Shown in pieces: positions 8,204 to 17,275 of a stretch of DNA of 37,755 nt. Positions within the stretch are counted from its first letter, which is position 1; every line of letters begins with the position of its first letter. The stretch comes from Deltaproteobacteria bacterium. Lineage in GTDB: Bacteria; Desulfobacterota; DSM-4660; Desulfatiglandales; HGW-15. The notes beneath the pieces were generated by a model. The model had not been told where the DNA came from. It saw only the letters and a program-made list of their open reading frames with translations, and searched no databases. The stretch lies in assembly GCA_019310525.1 (NCBI GenBank), contig JAFDEE010000041.1, positions 1 through 37,755 of the forward strand. Direction: 5' to 3'. A program made the position numbers and the translations under genes.

Positions 8204-8359
8204 AAAGCAACTCCCAGCCTTTATTTTCTTTTTGTGCCTTTCCATGAAAAGGACCGTTTGAGAGTGAGAAAACAAAAGAAGCCTTCCTGATGGAGATTTG
8301 GCGCGAAAGATGCAATTATTTGAGATTGCCAAAATTCCAGGACGAGAAAAGGAGAGAAA

Positions 8360-9427
8360 ATGAAAAGGATCGTCGGAATTACCGGAATCGTGCTTGTTCT
8401 CCTGGGGGGAGGATTGATCCCTTCTTTTTCTTCAGCATCAGATACGCCTCGCAGCCTTTTTATCCTTCACAGTTACGAGAAGGGGCACGTCTGCGGCCAG
8501 CCACAGCATGACGGCGTAATTGCGGCCCTAAAGGAGGCGGGATTCGAGGAAGGGAAAAACCTGGTTCTTCGAACTTATTACATGGATACGAAGCGGAAAA
8601 ACAACACGCCGGAACTCATTGAATGGCAGGCAAGAATCGCTCTGGATATGATCCGCGACTTTGATCCGGATCTCCTCGTCACCCTGGATGACAATGCCTT
8701 TCGTACCGTTGCCCTGAAACTGGTGGACTCCCCGATCGCCGTAATCTTTTCCGGGATGAACGGCCAGCCCGAGGATTACAATGCCATTACGCCTTTCATG
8801 AAGGATAGGTCCCGGCCGGGGCACAACATCACCGGGGTCTACGAAAAATTGCACTTTGTCGATGCGGTGAAGGTCCATGCCAGGCTTTTCCCGGGACTTC
8901 GAAAAGTTCGGGTGCTGGTGGATCCTTCTCCCACCGGCAAGGCTGTCATGAACCAGGTCCGGAAGGAGATCAGTCGCGAACCGCTTCCCTGCGCCTGGGA
9001 CATGAAACTTGTCAAATCCTGGGAAGCTTACCGGAACACGATTCTTTCCACAAATGAGGATCCTGAAATCGGCGCCATATACCCCGCCGCCCTGCTGCTC
9101 AAGGACGCCCGGGGAAAGACCTATACCGCACCCGAGATCTTTGCCTGGACGGCACGCCACTCCAGGCGGCCGGAAATCGCCGTGAACTACGATTTCACGC
9201 GCATGGGACTTTTCGGCGGGGCGGCGGTGGATTTCTTTTACATGGGGAAGCAGGCCGGCCGAATGGCCGTGCGGTGCCTGAGGGGTGAGGACCCGGGAAC
9301 CATTCCCATCGAGGATGCCGAGCGATATGCCCTGGTTTTCAACCTGGATCGTGCGAGACAGCTGGGTATTCACATCCCCCCCGATGTTCTGATGGCTGCG
9401 GATGAAGTTGTTCAGGCCGGAAGATGA
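8360..9427 (+). CDS. Periplasmic ABC-type substrate-binding protein, probable sensor partner
   Basis: A 355-residue exported protein. A signal peptide (Lys-Arg, hydrophobic residues about 5-22, probable cleavage after SSAS near 26) is followed by a two-lobed periplasmic binding fold: SLFILHSYEKGH, then LLVTLDDNAFRTVALKL and PIAVIFSGMNG. The overall pattern resembles the ABC_sub_bind family (PF04392). Its stop overlaps the ATG of the membrane hybrid kinase by 4 bp, and no permease or ATPase gene is adjacent. It is therefore more likely to deliver a ligand signal to that kinase than to feed a transporter. The ligand is unknown. AAGGAGAG precedes the ATG. Confidence 0.82.
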   Translation: MKRIVGITGIVLVLLGGGLIPSFSSASDTPRSLFILHSYEKGHVCGQPQHDGVIAALKEAGFEEGKNLVLRTYYMDTKRKNNTPELIEWQARIALDMIRDFDPDLLVTLDDNAFRTVALKLVDSPIAVIFSGMNGQPEDYNAITPFMKDRSRPGHNITGVYEKLHFVDAVKVHARLFPGLRKVRVLVDPSPTGKAVMNQVRKEISREPLPCAWDMKLVKSWEAYRNTILSTNEDPEIGAIYPAALLLKDARGKTYTAPEIFAWTARHSRRPEIAVNYDFTRMGLFGGAAVDFFYMGKQAGRMAVRCLRGEDPGTIPIEDAERYALVFNLDRARQLGIHIPPDVLMAADEVVQAGR

Positions 9428-12390
9428 TCAGCGGGAGGGCGAGTATGCGGGCTGGTAGAAAATTTTCAAGATTCATCCTTTACTCGTTGATCCTTTTACA
9501 GGGATTATCTCTTACCCTGGTCCTGGGTATCCTTTACGGGATCCTTGGGCGAACCATGGGTCGTGAATTCTACAACAGGCTCCAGAGAAAGCAGGTCGAG
9601 GTATGCATGGTCCTCATGGATCGGTTCAACGGGCTTGAATCCAGGCTCCGCGAGCTGGCCCTGGACAACACCCTGAGGGTCAGCATGATGCTGGGGGTGG
9701 AGAGTCAGGCACTCGAGGTATTGGCCCGGCACTATCCCCGCTCAAGCGGGGCCTGGTTCCTGGTCCATGACCGGGCGAAAGACCGTTACCTGCCCGAAAT
9801 AGATCCGGAACTTCGTTTTTTGGTTCCTCACTTAAAAAGGCTCTCGCAATCAGCACGGGTGAAAGTGGAGATGTTCAGGGATTTCGGAAAAGGGAAACTC
9901 CTCACCCTGATTTCTTTCCCCATCATGAGGAGTGACGAACGTTTGGGGACCAGCTACGCCGTCTACGATCTAGCCCGGGACGAGCGGTTCTGGAGCAGGA
10001 TTTCAGGGAACCTGGGTGGCCGATTGGTGTTCCAGGGGCATGGATACCGGGTAAACCTTCGGACCGGGGAAAGGGAGCCGGTTGGACGAAAGGACTTTCA
10101 AGATGAATGTGTTTTCTTGCCTCTCAAGGATTTCCCGGGGATCTATTACGCGGCATCGACCCGGCCCCTCAGGGAAGAAAAGTTTTTTCTGGTCACCACC
10201 CTTGCCCAGCTCTGCGGTGCGGTTTTCCTGTTTACAGTAGTGGTGTCTCTATTCATCACCAGGAGGATGGGGGCTCGCCTGGAGAACCTGGCCGAGCAGT
10301 CCCTGGAAATCGCTGAGAACCCATCGAGACGGTCCCTTGAAGAGGACAAGCTCGGATACCTCGAGTTTCAAAAACTTGCAAAGGCCTTCAACGCGGTCCT
10401 GGCAAGACTCCTCGACGCCCAGGAGCAGCTCCGGGCCAGGGCCAGGAAGGAACTGGATGTCAGCGAGATGCGTTACCGCAGGACCCTGGAGGCCGCACCC
10501 GACGCCATCACGATCAGCACTATGAAAGACGGCCGTTTCATTGAAGTCAACGACGCCTTTTGCCAGTTGACCGGGTATTCCAGAGAAGAGGCCCTGGGGA
10601 AAACGGCCTATGATTTGAACCTCTATGTTGATCCCAAGGAGCGGGACAGGCTTTTGAAAATCCTGGAGGAGCGGGGCGGGGTGAGCGGGTTGGAGTTGAC
10701 ATTCCGGAAAAAAGACGGAACGGAATTTTCCGTCCTGCTCTCTGCAAGGACCATGCGGCTCAAGGGCGAAGAGTGCATGGTCGCGGTCTCCTCGGACATT
10801 ACGGAACGCAAGCTGGCCGACGAGGCCCTGAGGGAATCCCATCACACACTCCTAACGGTCCTTGACAGCATCGAGGCCGGCATTTATGTGGCGGACATGG
10901 AAACCTTCAAAATCCTTTTCATGAACCGTTACATGAAGGAAATCTTCGGCCACGGGCTGGAAGGCGAGATATGTTACCAGGCCCTCAGGAACGAAAAAAA
11001 GCCCTGCCAACAGTGCGTTTCCAGCAGACTGGTGGACAGGAACGGCAATCCGGCCGGGGTAGTGGTCTGGGAAGGTGAAAACCCCATTACCAAAAAATGG
11101 TACGTCAATTATGCGCGGGCCATCCGCTGGATCGACGGACGGCTGGTTCGTTACCATGTCTCCTTTGATATCACCCAGCTCAAGGAACTTGAAAAGGAGA
11201 GGCTCAATGCGGAAATTCAACTCCGAAAGATCCAGAAGATGGAGGCGGTTGGAACCCTTGCAGGCGGCGTGGCCCATGACCTGAACAACATCCTCACAGG
11301 TATTGTGAGTTATCCGGATCTCCTCCTGATGCAACTCCCTGATGACAGCCCCCTCAGGGGGCCGATCCTGACCATCCAGAATACCGGCAAGAAGGCGGCG
11401 GCCATCGTGCAGGATCTTTTGACCCTTGCACGGCGGGGGGTCCCGGTAAACGAGGTGGTCAACCTGAACGACATCGTCTCCGAGTATCTGAACAGTCCCG
11501 AGCACAGGAAGATCATGGCCTACCATGAAGGGGTGCGGGTTGAAACCCGGCTTGATCCCGGTTTGTTGAATATCATGGGATCTTCCGTCCACCTTTCCAA
11601 GACCGTCATGAACCTAGTCTCAAACGCCGCGGAAGCCATGACCGAAAGGGGTACCATCCGCATTACTACGAGAAACCAGTACCTGGATCAACCTGTTCGG
11701 GGGTATGAGGACGTCAAGGAAGGGGACTATGTGGTACTTTCCGTCGCGGACACCGGGATCGGTATATCTCCTGAAGATCAGGAAAGGATCTTCGAACCCT
11801 TTTACACCAAAAAGGTCATGGGGAGAAGCGGGACAGGCCTTGGCATGGCCGTTGTATGGGGAACCGTGAAAGACCATGAGGGGTATATTGACGTGGAATC
11901 GGCCGTGGGAAAAGGAACGACCTTCACCCTCTATTTTCCCGTGACCCGAAAAGAGATGGCACGGAAACCAGAAGCGGTTTCCGTGGATTCCTATAAGGGA
12001 AAGGGGGAGAGGATTCTCGTGGTCGATGACGTACGCGAGCAGAGGGAGATCGCATCTTTATTGCTCTCTAAGCTGGGGTACTCTGTCACCACCGCCGCAA
12101 GCGGAGAGGAGGCCGTTGAGTATCTTAAAGAAAATTCTGCGGATCTGCTGGTGCTGGACATGATCATGTCCCCCGGAATGGACGGCCTTGATACCTACAA
12201 GAAGATCCTTGAGATACATCCAGGGCAAAGGGCGATCATAGCCAGCGGTTACTCGGAAAACGAGCGGGTAAAGGAAGCCCAACGTCTGGGCGCAGGGCCC
12301 TATGTCAAGAAGCCTTATACTTTGGAAAATATCGGCCTTGCAGTTCGGAGGGAGTTGGATAGAGAAGCAAGGGACAGATCCCAGGGATGA
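9424..12390 (+). CDS. Membrane hybrid sensor histidine kinase (HAMP, PAS, PAS, HisKA, HATPase, REC)
   Basis: A 988-residue kinase. TM1 lies near residues 16-42, a periplasmic sensor region of about 220 residues follows, and TM2 (near 268-288, GAVFLFTVVVSLFI) leads into a HAMP-like linker. Two PAS domains follow (about 350-465 and 475-590); the second carries a CYQALRNEKKPCQQC cysteine cluster like that in the first kinase of the window. HisKA has phosphoacceptor His618 in AHDLNN. The HATPase has DTGIGI and GTGLGMAV. The C-terminal receiver has Asp912 in LLVLDMIMS. Translation may start at ATG 9424, overlapping the upstream stop, or at ATG 9445, which has a better ribosome binding site (GGGAGG). 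The upstream binding protein probably supplies the ligand input. Its phosphotransfer target is not evident. Confidence 0.92.
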   Translation: MISGRASMRAGRKFSRFILYSLILLQGLSLTLVLGILYGILGRTMGREFYNRLQRKQVEVCMVLMDRFNGLESRLRELALDNTLRVSMMLGVESQALEVLARHYPRSSGAWFLVHDRAKDRYLPEIDPELRFLVPHLKRLSQSARVKVEMFRDFGKGKLLTLISFPIMRSDERLGTSYAVYDLARDERFWSRISGNLGGRLVFQGHGYRVNLRTGEREPVGRKDFQDECVFLPLKDFPGIYYAASTRPLREEKFFLVTTLAQLCGAVFLFTVVVSLFITRRMGARLENLAEQSLEIAENPSRRSLEEDKLGYLEFQKLAKAFNAVLARLLDAQEQLRARARKELDVSEMRYRRTLEAAPDAITISTMKDGRFIEVNDAFCQLTGYSREEALGKTAYDLNLYVDPKERDRLLKILEERGGVSGLELTFRKKDGTEFSVLLSARTMRLKGEECMVAVSSDITERKLADEALRESHHTLLTVLDSIEAGIYVADMETFKILFMNRYMKEIFGHGLEGEICYQALRNEKKPCQQCVSSRLVDRNGNPAGVVVWEGENPITKKWYVNYARAIRWIDGRLVRYHVSFDITQLKELEKERLNAEIQLRKIQKMEAVGTLAGGVAHDLNNILTGIVSYPDLLLMQLPDDSPLRGPILTIQNTGKKAAAIVQDLLTLARRGVPVNEVVNLNDIVSEYLNSPEHRKIMAYHEGVRVETRLDPGLLNIMGSSVHLSKTVMNLVSNAAEAMTERGTIRITTRNQYLDQPVRGYEDVKEGDYVVLSVADTGIGISPEDQERIFEPFYTKKVMGRSGTGLGMAVVWGTVKDHEGYIDVESAVGKGTTFTLYFPVTRKEMARKPEAVSVDSYKGKGERILVVDDVREQREIASLLLSKLGYSVTTAASGEEAVEYLKENSADLLVLDMIMSPGMDGLDTYKKILEIHPGQRAIIASGYSENERVKEAQRLGAGPYVKKPYTLENIGLAVRRELDREARDRSQG

Positions 12391-12417
12391 TGAAAACCCT
12401 AAGTGAAGAGCGGAAAG

Positions 12418-12439
12418 GCGATCCAGGCTTGCGGATCGC
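12418..12439. terminator. Candidate hairpin after the hybrid kinase gene
   Basis: GCGATCC (12418-12424) pairs perfectly with GGATCGC (12433-12439) around an 8-nt loop. It lies 28 bp after the kinase stop and before the protease gene. No T-run follows, so its role as a terminator is uncertain. Confidence 0.3.
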
Positions 12440-12566
12440 TCTGAACTCCGGTATGAAGATGAGGTGGGAGGGTGCCGGGGAAGGGCCTTTTGCTCGGTAA
12501 TCCTCCCCAACCGGAGAAAATGGTCTCAAACAGGGGTTCCCTTGCAAGGGAAAAAAGGGGGATTTG

Positions 12567-14108
12567 ATGTTCTTAAGCAGAAAAGGCAAGCCCTTTTCAT
12601 TGATGATGCTTTATCTTTTTACGGTCGTTTGCGGCTGTTTTATTTTTTCCCGGGTGAGCGAAGCCGCCGAGGGGATTTCTGAAATCAGGAAGGGTATTGT
12701 CAAGGTTTCTGTCATCGCACAGGTCCCGGATTACAGCGTACCCTGGAATCCGGGCAGGATGGAGCAGAGGGCGGGATCCGGGTTCATCCTCTCTGGAAAT
12801 CGGCTCCTGACCAATGCACATATCGTCAGTGATGCCCGTTTCATCGCAGTGGAAAAGGAAGGAAATCCCAGGAAATTCGAGGCCGGGGTCCGATTCATCG
12901 CGCATGACTGTGACCTGGCCGTGCTGAAGGTGGAGGATGAATCATTTTTTGATGGAACGGTCCCCTTGAAGATCGGGGGAATCCCCGCCCTGAATTCCAT
13001 TGTAAATGTAGTGGGATATCCCATCGGTGGCAAGCGTCTCTCGGTCACGCGAGGGGTGGTTTCCCGCATCGATTATCAGCTCTATACCCATTCCATGATG
13101 GATCAGCACCTGGCCATCCAGATTGATGCCGCCGTCAACCCCGGAAACAGCGGTGGCCCGGTTCTCCAGAATGGGGCCGTGGTGGGAGTGGCCTTCCAGG
13201 TATACAGGGGAGAAGCCGCTCAAGGGGTGGGATACATGATTCCCGTCCCGGTGATCAAACGATTTTTAAGGGACATCTCAGACGGGCGCTACGACCGGTA
13301 TGTGGACCTTGGAATCCGTTATTTCCCTTTGATCAACAGGGCAATGCGCCGCGCTGTGGGCCTGGGCCCGGGTGAATTCGGCGTAATGATCACCCAAGTC
13401 TTCCGGGGAGGGCCTTGCGGCAACATGCTTCGTGAGGGCGATATCCTCCTCTCTATTGATGGCTTTCCTGTATCGAGCGACGGGTACGTGGCTATGGACG
13501 GGGAAAGGGTGCACATGGCCGAGGTGGTGGAACGGAAGCTCAAGGGAGACAAGGTCCGTCTCAAGATACTTCGGGGAAAGGAGCCAAAGGAGGTAACCGT
13601 TTCCTTGTATGCGCCATGGCCTTTCCAGATGCAGGCCTTGCGTTATGATGTACGCCCTCGTTTCGTCCTGTTCGGGGGTCTCCTTTTCCAGCCCCTGTCC
13701 CGGCCTTTTCTGGAGAGGGCCAAGACCCGGAATGTGGACCTTATCTACCGGTTCTCCTCCTACCTGGACAGAGAGCTTTACCTCGAAACCCCCGAAATCG
13801 TGGTATTGAGCAGGATCCTGCCGGATCCTATCAACGTATATCTCCAACCCTTCGTGAATTCCATTGTCCGGTCCGTAAACGGGCATAGAATCCGGACCCT
13901 GGAGGATGTCGCAGAGGCTTTTAAGAAACCTTCGGAATGCTATGTGATCCGGCTGGAGGGGAATGGCCGGCCACTGGTCCTTGAAGGGAAGGCGGTCAAG
14001 GTGGCGCGGGAAAGAATTTTACGTCGGTACGGGGTCCTCCGGGAGTCTTACCTGGGGGATTCTTTTGTGCCTGAAGAATGGAAAGAAAAGCGGGCGGGTT
14101 TGAAATAG
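12567..14108 (+). CDS. HtrA/Deg-type serine protease with PDZ region
   Basis: A 513-residue exported protease. A hydrophobic signal segment lies at about 11-30, ending near SEAAEG. The trypsin-like domain keeps the whole catalytic triad: His85 in TNAHIVSD, Asp116 in DCDLAVLKV and Ser195 in NPGNSGGPV. A PDZ domain follows (about 245-345; LREGDILLSIDGFPV), then a second C-terminal region (about 365-500) including VNGHRIRTLEDVAEAF, arranged as in Deg proteases with a divergent second PDZ. The family degrades misfolded envelope proteins. ATG 12567 is favoured over the TTG one codon earlier, with GGGG just upstream. A homologous lipoprotein lacking the triad follows after 49 bp, so the two probably act together. 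Confidence 0.9.
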   Translation: MFLSRKGKPFSLMMLYLFTVVCGCFIFSRVSEAAEGISEIRKGIVKVSVIAQVPDYSVPWNPGRMEQRAGSGFILSGNRLLTNAHIVSDARFIAVEKEGNPRKFEAGVRFIAHDCDLAVLKVEDESFFDGTVPLKIGGIPALNSIVNVVGYPIGGKRLSVTRGVVSRIDYQLYTHSMMDQHLAIQIDAAVNPGNSGGPVLQNGAVVGVAFQVYRGEAAQGVGYMIPVPVIKRFLRDISDGRYDRYVDLGIRYFPLINRAMRRAVGLGPGEFGVMITQVFRGGPCGNMLREGDILLSIDGFPVSSDGYVAMDGERVHMAEVVERKLKGDKVRLKILRGKEPKEVTVSLYAPWPFQMQALRYDVRPRFVLFGGLLFQPLSRPFLERAKTRNVDLIYRFSSYLDRELYLETPEIVVLSRILPDPINVYLQPFVNSIVRSVNGHRIRTLEDVAEAFKKPSECYVIRLEGNGRPLVLEGKAVKVARERILRRYGVLRESYLGDSFVPEEWKEKRAGLK

Positions 14109-14157
14109 CCGGGTGGTGGTAAAGGCTCCCGAAGATGAAAGAGAGGAAAGAGAAAGG

Positions 14158-15666
14158 ATGCTGAAGGCAAAACGGGCCGTTTTAGGAGGGATTGCCCTCC
14201 TGATGGTTCTTTCGGGATGTTGTTTCAGGAGGACGCCGGAGACCGGCTGGAGGGGAGGGAGTGCCTTTGTCAATTCTCTGGTCCGGGTCAATGTGGTTCG
14301 GCAGAACTATCAATTCCATCGCCCCTGGCTTCAGGGGGCTCCTTCGAGGCATACAGGGATAGGGGTGGTGGTCAGGGGCCCGAAGGTGCTGGTGACAGCC
14401 TGGATGATGGCTAATCACCGATACGTGGAACTGGAAAAATTGGGTAGCGGAAAGAAGGGAAGGGCCAAGGTATCGGTCATTGATTACGAAGCCAACCTGG
14501 CCCTGCTGGAACCCCTGGACCAGGAGTTCCTTGCCGATATGAAACCCCTTGAAATCACTACAGAGACAGTGGAAGGAGATCATTTAAAGGTCCTTCAGGT
14601 GAAACGGAACGGCGATGTCGTCGCCACCAGTGGACCTGTCACCTCAATCGAGTTGCTCCGGTATCCTTCCGGGAGCGCTTTCCTTGCCTATCGTTTGAAC
14701 GGCTCCCTCCAGTTCCGTTTCGCCAACTTCACTCTCCCCGTAACCAGGAGGGGGAGCCTCGCCGGACTCCTCATGGGATACGACGCCAAGGCCCAGAGCA
14801 TTGACATAATCCCCGCCCCCCTTATCCTGCATTTCCTTCAGGGGGCCTCAGGCGGGGTATACCGGGGTTTTCCGCGGTTGGGGTTGCGGGTCTCCGCCAT
14901 GACTGATCCCCAGTTGCGAAGGTTTATCGGGATACCTGAAACACTGGACGGCGTCTATGTCCGGGAGGTGGCCCGAGGGAGTGCAGGGGAGAAGGCCGGG
15001 ATACGCGTGGGGGATGTGATCATGGAGATGGGAGGCCGCCCGGTTGACCGTTACGGGAACTATGAACATCCCCTGTACGGAAAGATATCCCTGGCTCACC
15101 TGATTCGATGCGAGTTCCATGATGGGGACAGGATTCTCCTGAAAATATTCAGGAATGGGAAAGTGATGGAAAAGGAGGTTTTCCCGGAATACATTCCACC
15201 TGAAGACCTCCCCGTGCCCCCGTTTCTGCCTGATTCACCTCCCCGGTACGTGATCCTGGGTGGACTGGTTCTACAGGAACTTTCCCTCCCTTATTTGAGG
15301 GAGTATGGGGCCCAGTGGAATCTCAAGGCTCCCGTCTCCCTTGTGTATTACCAGAAAAATCAGTACACCCTTGATCTTGGGGGCAGGGAAAAGATCGTCA
15401 TCCTTTCCAGGGTCCTCAGGACATCCTGTACCATCGGTTACGGGAATCTTACAGATCTTGTGGTCTCCAGGATCAATAACCGACCCATACGAAAACTGGA
15501 GGATGTCCCCGAGGCCCTGAAGCATCCGGTGGAAGGTTTTCACAAGATCGAGTTCGAAGACCACCCGAGGGTCATTTACGTGGATCCGGGGGAGATGGAT
15601 CTGGTCAACCAGGAGATCATGAGACGCTACCGGCTGCCCGCCCTCCAGTATTTAGGGGATCGATGA
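14158..15666 (+). CDS. Lipoprotein paralogue of the Deg protease, catalytically degenerate
   Basis: A 502-residue protein aligning along its whole length with the preceding protease, including the PDZ (about 265-365; KAGIRVGDVIMEMGGRPV) and C-terminal region (ILGGLVLQELSLPYL; INNRPIRKLEDVPEAL). The triad is broken: the TNAHIVSD position reads VTAWMMAN, DLAVLKV becomes NLALLEP, and NPGNSGGPV becomes VTRRGSLAGLL, which may retain only the Ser. A lipobox LSGC places acylated Cys at residue 21, so it should be membrane-anchored. ATG 14158 has AGAGGAAAG upstream and begins the signal peptide directly; a GTG at 14113 would put extra charged residues before it. Its role is probably as scaffold, adaptor or substrate receptor for the active enzyme. 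Confidence 0.82.
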   Translation: MLKAKRAVLGGIALLMVLSGCCFRRTPETGWRGGSAFVNSLVRVNVVRQNYQFHRPWLQGAPSRHTGIGVVVRGPKVLVTAWMMANHRYVELEKLGSGKKGRAKVSVIDYEANLALLEPLDQEFLADMKPLEITTETVEGDHLKVLQVKRNGDVVATSGPVTSIELLRYPSGSAFLAYRLNGSLQFRFANFTLPVTRRGSLAGLLMGYDAKAQSIDIIPAPLILHFLQGASGGVYRGFPRLGLRVSAMTDPQLRRFIGIPETLDGVYVREVARGSAGEKAGIRVGDVIMEMGGRPVDRYGNYEHPLYGKISLAHLIRCEFHDGDRILLKIFRNGKVMEKEVFPEYIPPEDLPVPPFLPDSPPRYVILGGLVLQELSLPYLREYGAQWNLKAPVSLVYYQKNQYTLDLGGREKIVILSRVLRTSCTIGYGNLTDLVVSRINNRPIRKLEDVPEALKHPVEGFHKIEFEDHPRVIYVDPGEMDLVNQEIMRRYRLPALQYLGDR

Positions 15667-16448
15667 GTCCGCTGAATTGTCGCCGGAAGGATCTTTTAGA
15701 GAGACGTGGGGAGGACTCTCTAAGGGAAAAGGGAGGGCCGCCGGGAAAGGCCGTGTTGAAGTGGTCACGTCTGATCCAGGGAACCCTGATAAGACGCTAC
15801 AAGCGTTTCAAGGCTGAGGTCAGATTGAGGAACGGCCACCGAGTTACTGCTTTTTGCCCCAACACCGGGAGCATGCTCGGGTGTTCAGAACCCGGACGGA
15901 CGGTCTATCTTTCCCGACATAACCACCCCGGGCGAAAATTGAAGTACACCTGGGAACTGATCGCTATGCCGTCATCCCTGGTGGGGATCAATACGGGGGT
16001 TCCAAACCGTTTGGTGAAGCAGGCCGTCGCGGCCGGAGAGGTGCCGGAACTCTCCGGGTTTGAAGGGATCCGATCAGAGGTTAACTATGGGAACCGATCC
16101 AGGATAGACCTCCTCCTCGAAAGCGGCCGTTCCAAGTGTTATGTGGAGATCAAAAACTGCACCCTGGTGGAAGAGAAAACGGCTTATTTCCCGGACGCTG
16201 TCACGGAAAGGGGCCTTAAGCACCTCCGGGACCTGCAGGCTGAGGTTCGTTCCGGTAACCGGGCCGTGATGTTCTATCTGATCCAGCGTATGGATGCCGA
16301 GGTCTTCAGCCCCGCGGATCACATTGATCCGGCATACGGCAAGGAGCTCCGGAAGGCTGTAAAAGCGGGTGTTGAGATCCTCGCTTACGACGTAAACCTT
16401 GATCTCTCGGGGATTCGCCTCAATCGAAGTATTCCCCATCGGCTTTGA
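15663..16448 (+). CDS. sfsA: SfsA family nuclease/sugar fermentation stimulation protein
   Basis: A recognisable SfsA homologue. Hallmarks are GTLIRRYKRFKAEVRLRNG, FCPNTGSMLGC, TWELIAMPSSLVGINTG, RIDLLLE, CYVEIKNCTLV, FPDAVTERGLKHLRDL and a C-terminal segment beginning at ILAYDV. In E. coli SfsA is linked to maltose metabolism and binds nucleic acid; related proteins contain a restriction-endonuclease-like core, here probably centred on VEIKNCTL. The first ATG overlaps the previous stop, giving 261 residues, longer than the usual 230-240. A GTG at 15753, just before the conserved block, would give a family-typical N-terminus. The following gene overlaps or abuts, so the genes from the protease onward are likely co-transcribed. 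Confidence 0.92.
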   Translation: MSPLNCRRKDLLERRGEDSLREKGGPPGKAVLKWSRLIQGTLIRRYKRFKAEVRLRNGHRVTAFCPNTGSMLGCSEPGRTVYLSRHNHPGRKLKYTWELIAMPSSLVGINTGVPNRLVKQAVAAGEVPELSGFEGIRSEVNYGNRSRIDLLLESGRSKCYVEIKNCTLVEEKTAYFPDAVTERGLKHLRDLQAEVRSGNRAVMFYLIQRMDAEVFSPADHIDPAYGKELRKAVKAGVEILAYDVNLDLSGIRLNRSIPHRL

Positions 16449-16474
16449 AAACTTCGAAGAAAGGGGTTGTGGAG

Positions 16475-17257
16475 ATGACCAAGCAAGGCATTGACGGTAT
16501 TGAGCCCGCTCCTCATCGCCTGAGATACAAGAAGGGCGATTTGATCGTCAAGGAAGGAGATTACGGCATCTCCATGTACAAGGTTCTGTCAGGAAAGGTT
16601 CAGGTGCTGGTTGAGCTGGAGGATACGGAGATCCCTCTTACCACCATCAGCGAGGGGGATGTGATCGGAGAGATGGTTTTTCTGAGCCGTTCCGTGGAAC
16701 GGCGGACGGCCACGGCCCGGGCCCTTGAAGAGACGGTCCTCGAAGTGTGGCACCCGAACCTGATCGCCAGGGAATACGAGGAGATGCCGCCTGTCCTGAA
16801 ACTCATCGCGGACCAGACATTATCAAGATTGAAGCGCATGAACAGGCTGGTGCCCCACTTGATTTCCAAGCGGAGAAAAGAGAAGGCATCACCAGGGCAG
16901 AAGGATCCCTGGGCCTCCCAGAGGCGTTTTTACCGGAAGAAAGTCGATCTGCGCGCCCACCTGCGGGCGGTGGAGGCCCTGGAAGGGGGGCGAATGGAAG
17001 GGACCATAAAGGATATCAGTCTCGGAGGGGCAGGCATAGAGATCCGACCTAGGAACGTCCGGCGATTCCCTTACAAGGAGGGACACTCCTTTGAGATCGA
17101 GACCATCCTTCCAAACGGCAAACCCCTCCATTTTTCCGCAAGGATCGTATCGGTCAAGCCGGGTCACGTGCCGGGCACACTTTTCCTGGGTATGTCCATC
17201 ACGGATATCGATGACCAGTCGGGAAAGGACCTCGGTTTCTTCCTGATGCCCGCATAA
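16475..17257 (+). CDS. Cyclic-nucleotide-binding domain fused to a PilZ domain
   Basis: About 260 residues. The N-terminal CNB domain (about 10-125) shows LRYKKGDLIVKEGD, LSGKVQVL and a phosphate-binding cassette IGEMVFLSRSVERRTATARA that keeps Glu and Arg. The C-terminal half (about 145-255) is a PilZ domain with RRFYR (the RxxxR c-di-GMP motif) and DISLGGAG (DxSxxG). There is no helix-turn-helix, so this is not a CRP-type transcription factor; it may integrate cAMP and c-di-GMP to control motility or envelope behaviour. An upstream TTG (16445) is possible, but ATG 16475 has GTGGAG before it and fits the domain start. A second CNB gene follows after 18 bp. Confidence 0.87.
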   Translation: MTKQGIDGIEPAPHRLRYKKGDLIVKEGDYGISMYKVLSGKVQVLVELEDTEIPLTTISEGDVIGEMVFLSRSVERRTATARALEETVLEVWHPNLIAREYEEMPPVLKLIADQTLSRLKRMNRLVPHLISKRRKEKASPGQKDPWASQRRFYRKKVDLRAHLRAVEALEGGRMEGTIKDISLGGAGIEIRPRNVRRFPYKEGHSFEIETILPNGKPLHFSARIVSVKPGHVPGTLFLGMSITDIDDQSGKDLGFFLMPA

Positions 17258-17275
17258 GGAAGAGGAGAGACGAAA

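Larger units (their letters stand above)
6922..8359. repeat. Intergenic repeat cluster of about 1.4 kb
   Basis: This stretch contains no convincing gene; the open frames within it overlap palindromic repeats and lack protein signatures. It holds, in order, a solo end of the 7942-8104 element (GAGACCTTTGAAAAACG, 7237-7253), a roughly 255-bp repeat (7279-7533), a long nested hairpin (7687-7879), and a second, interrupted copy of the 255-bp repeat (about 7895-8133) split by the element at 7942-8104. The last 150 bp form the likely promoter region of the substrate-binding protein gene. An inverted copy of much of this cluster lies at 18370-18755. Confidence 0.75.
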
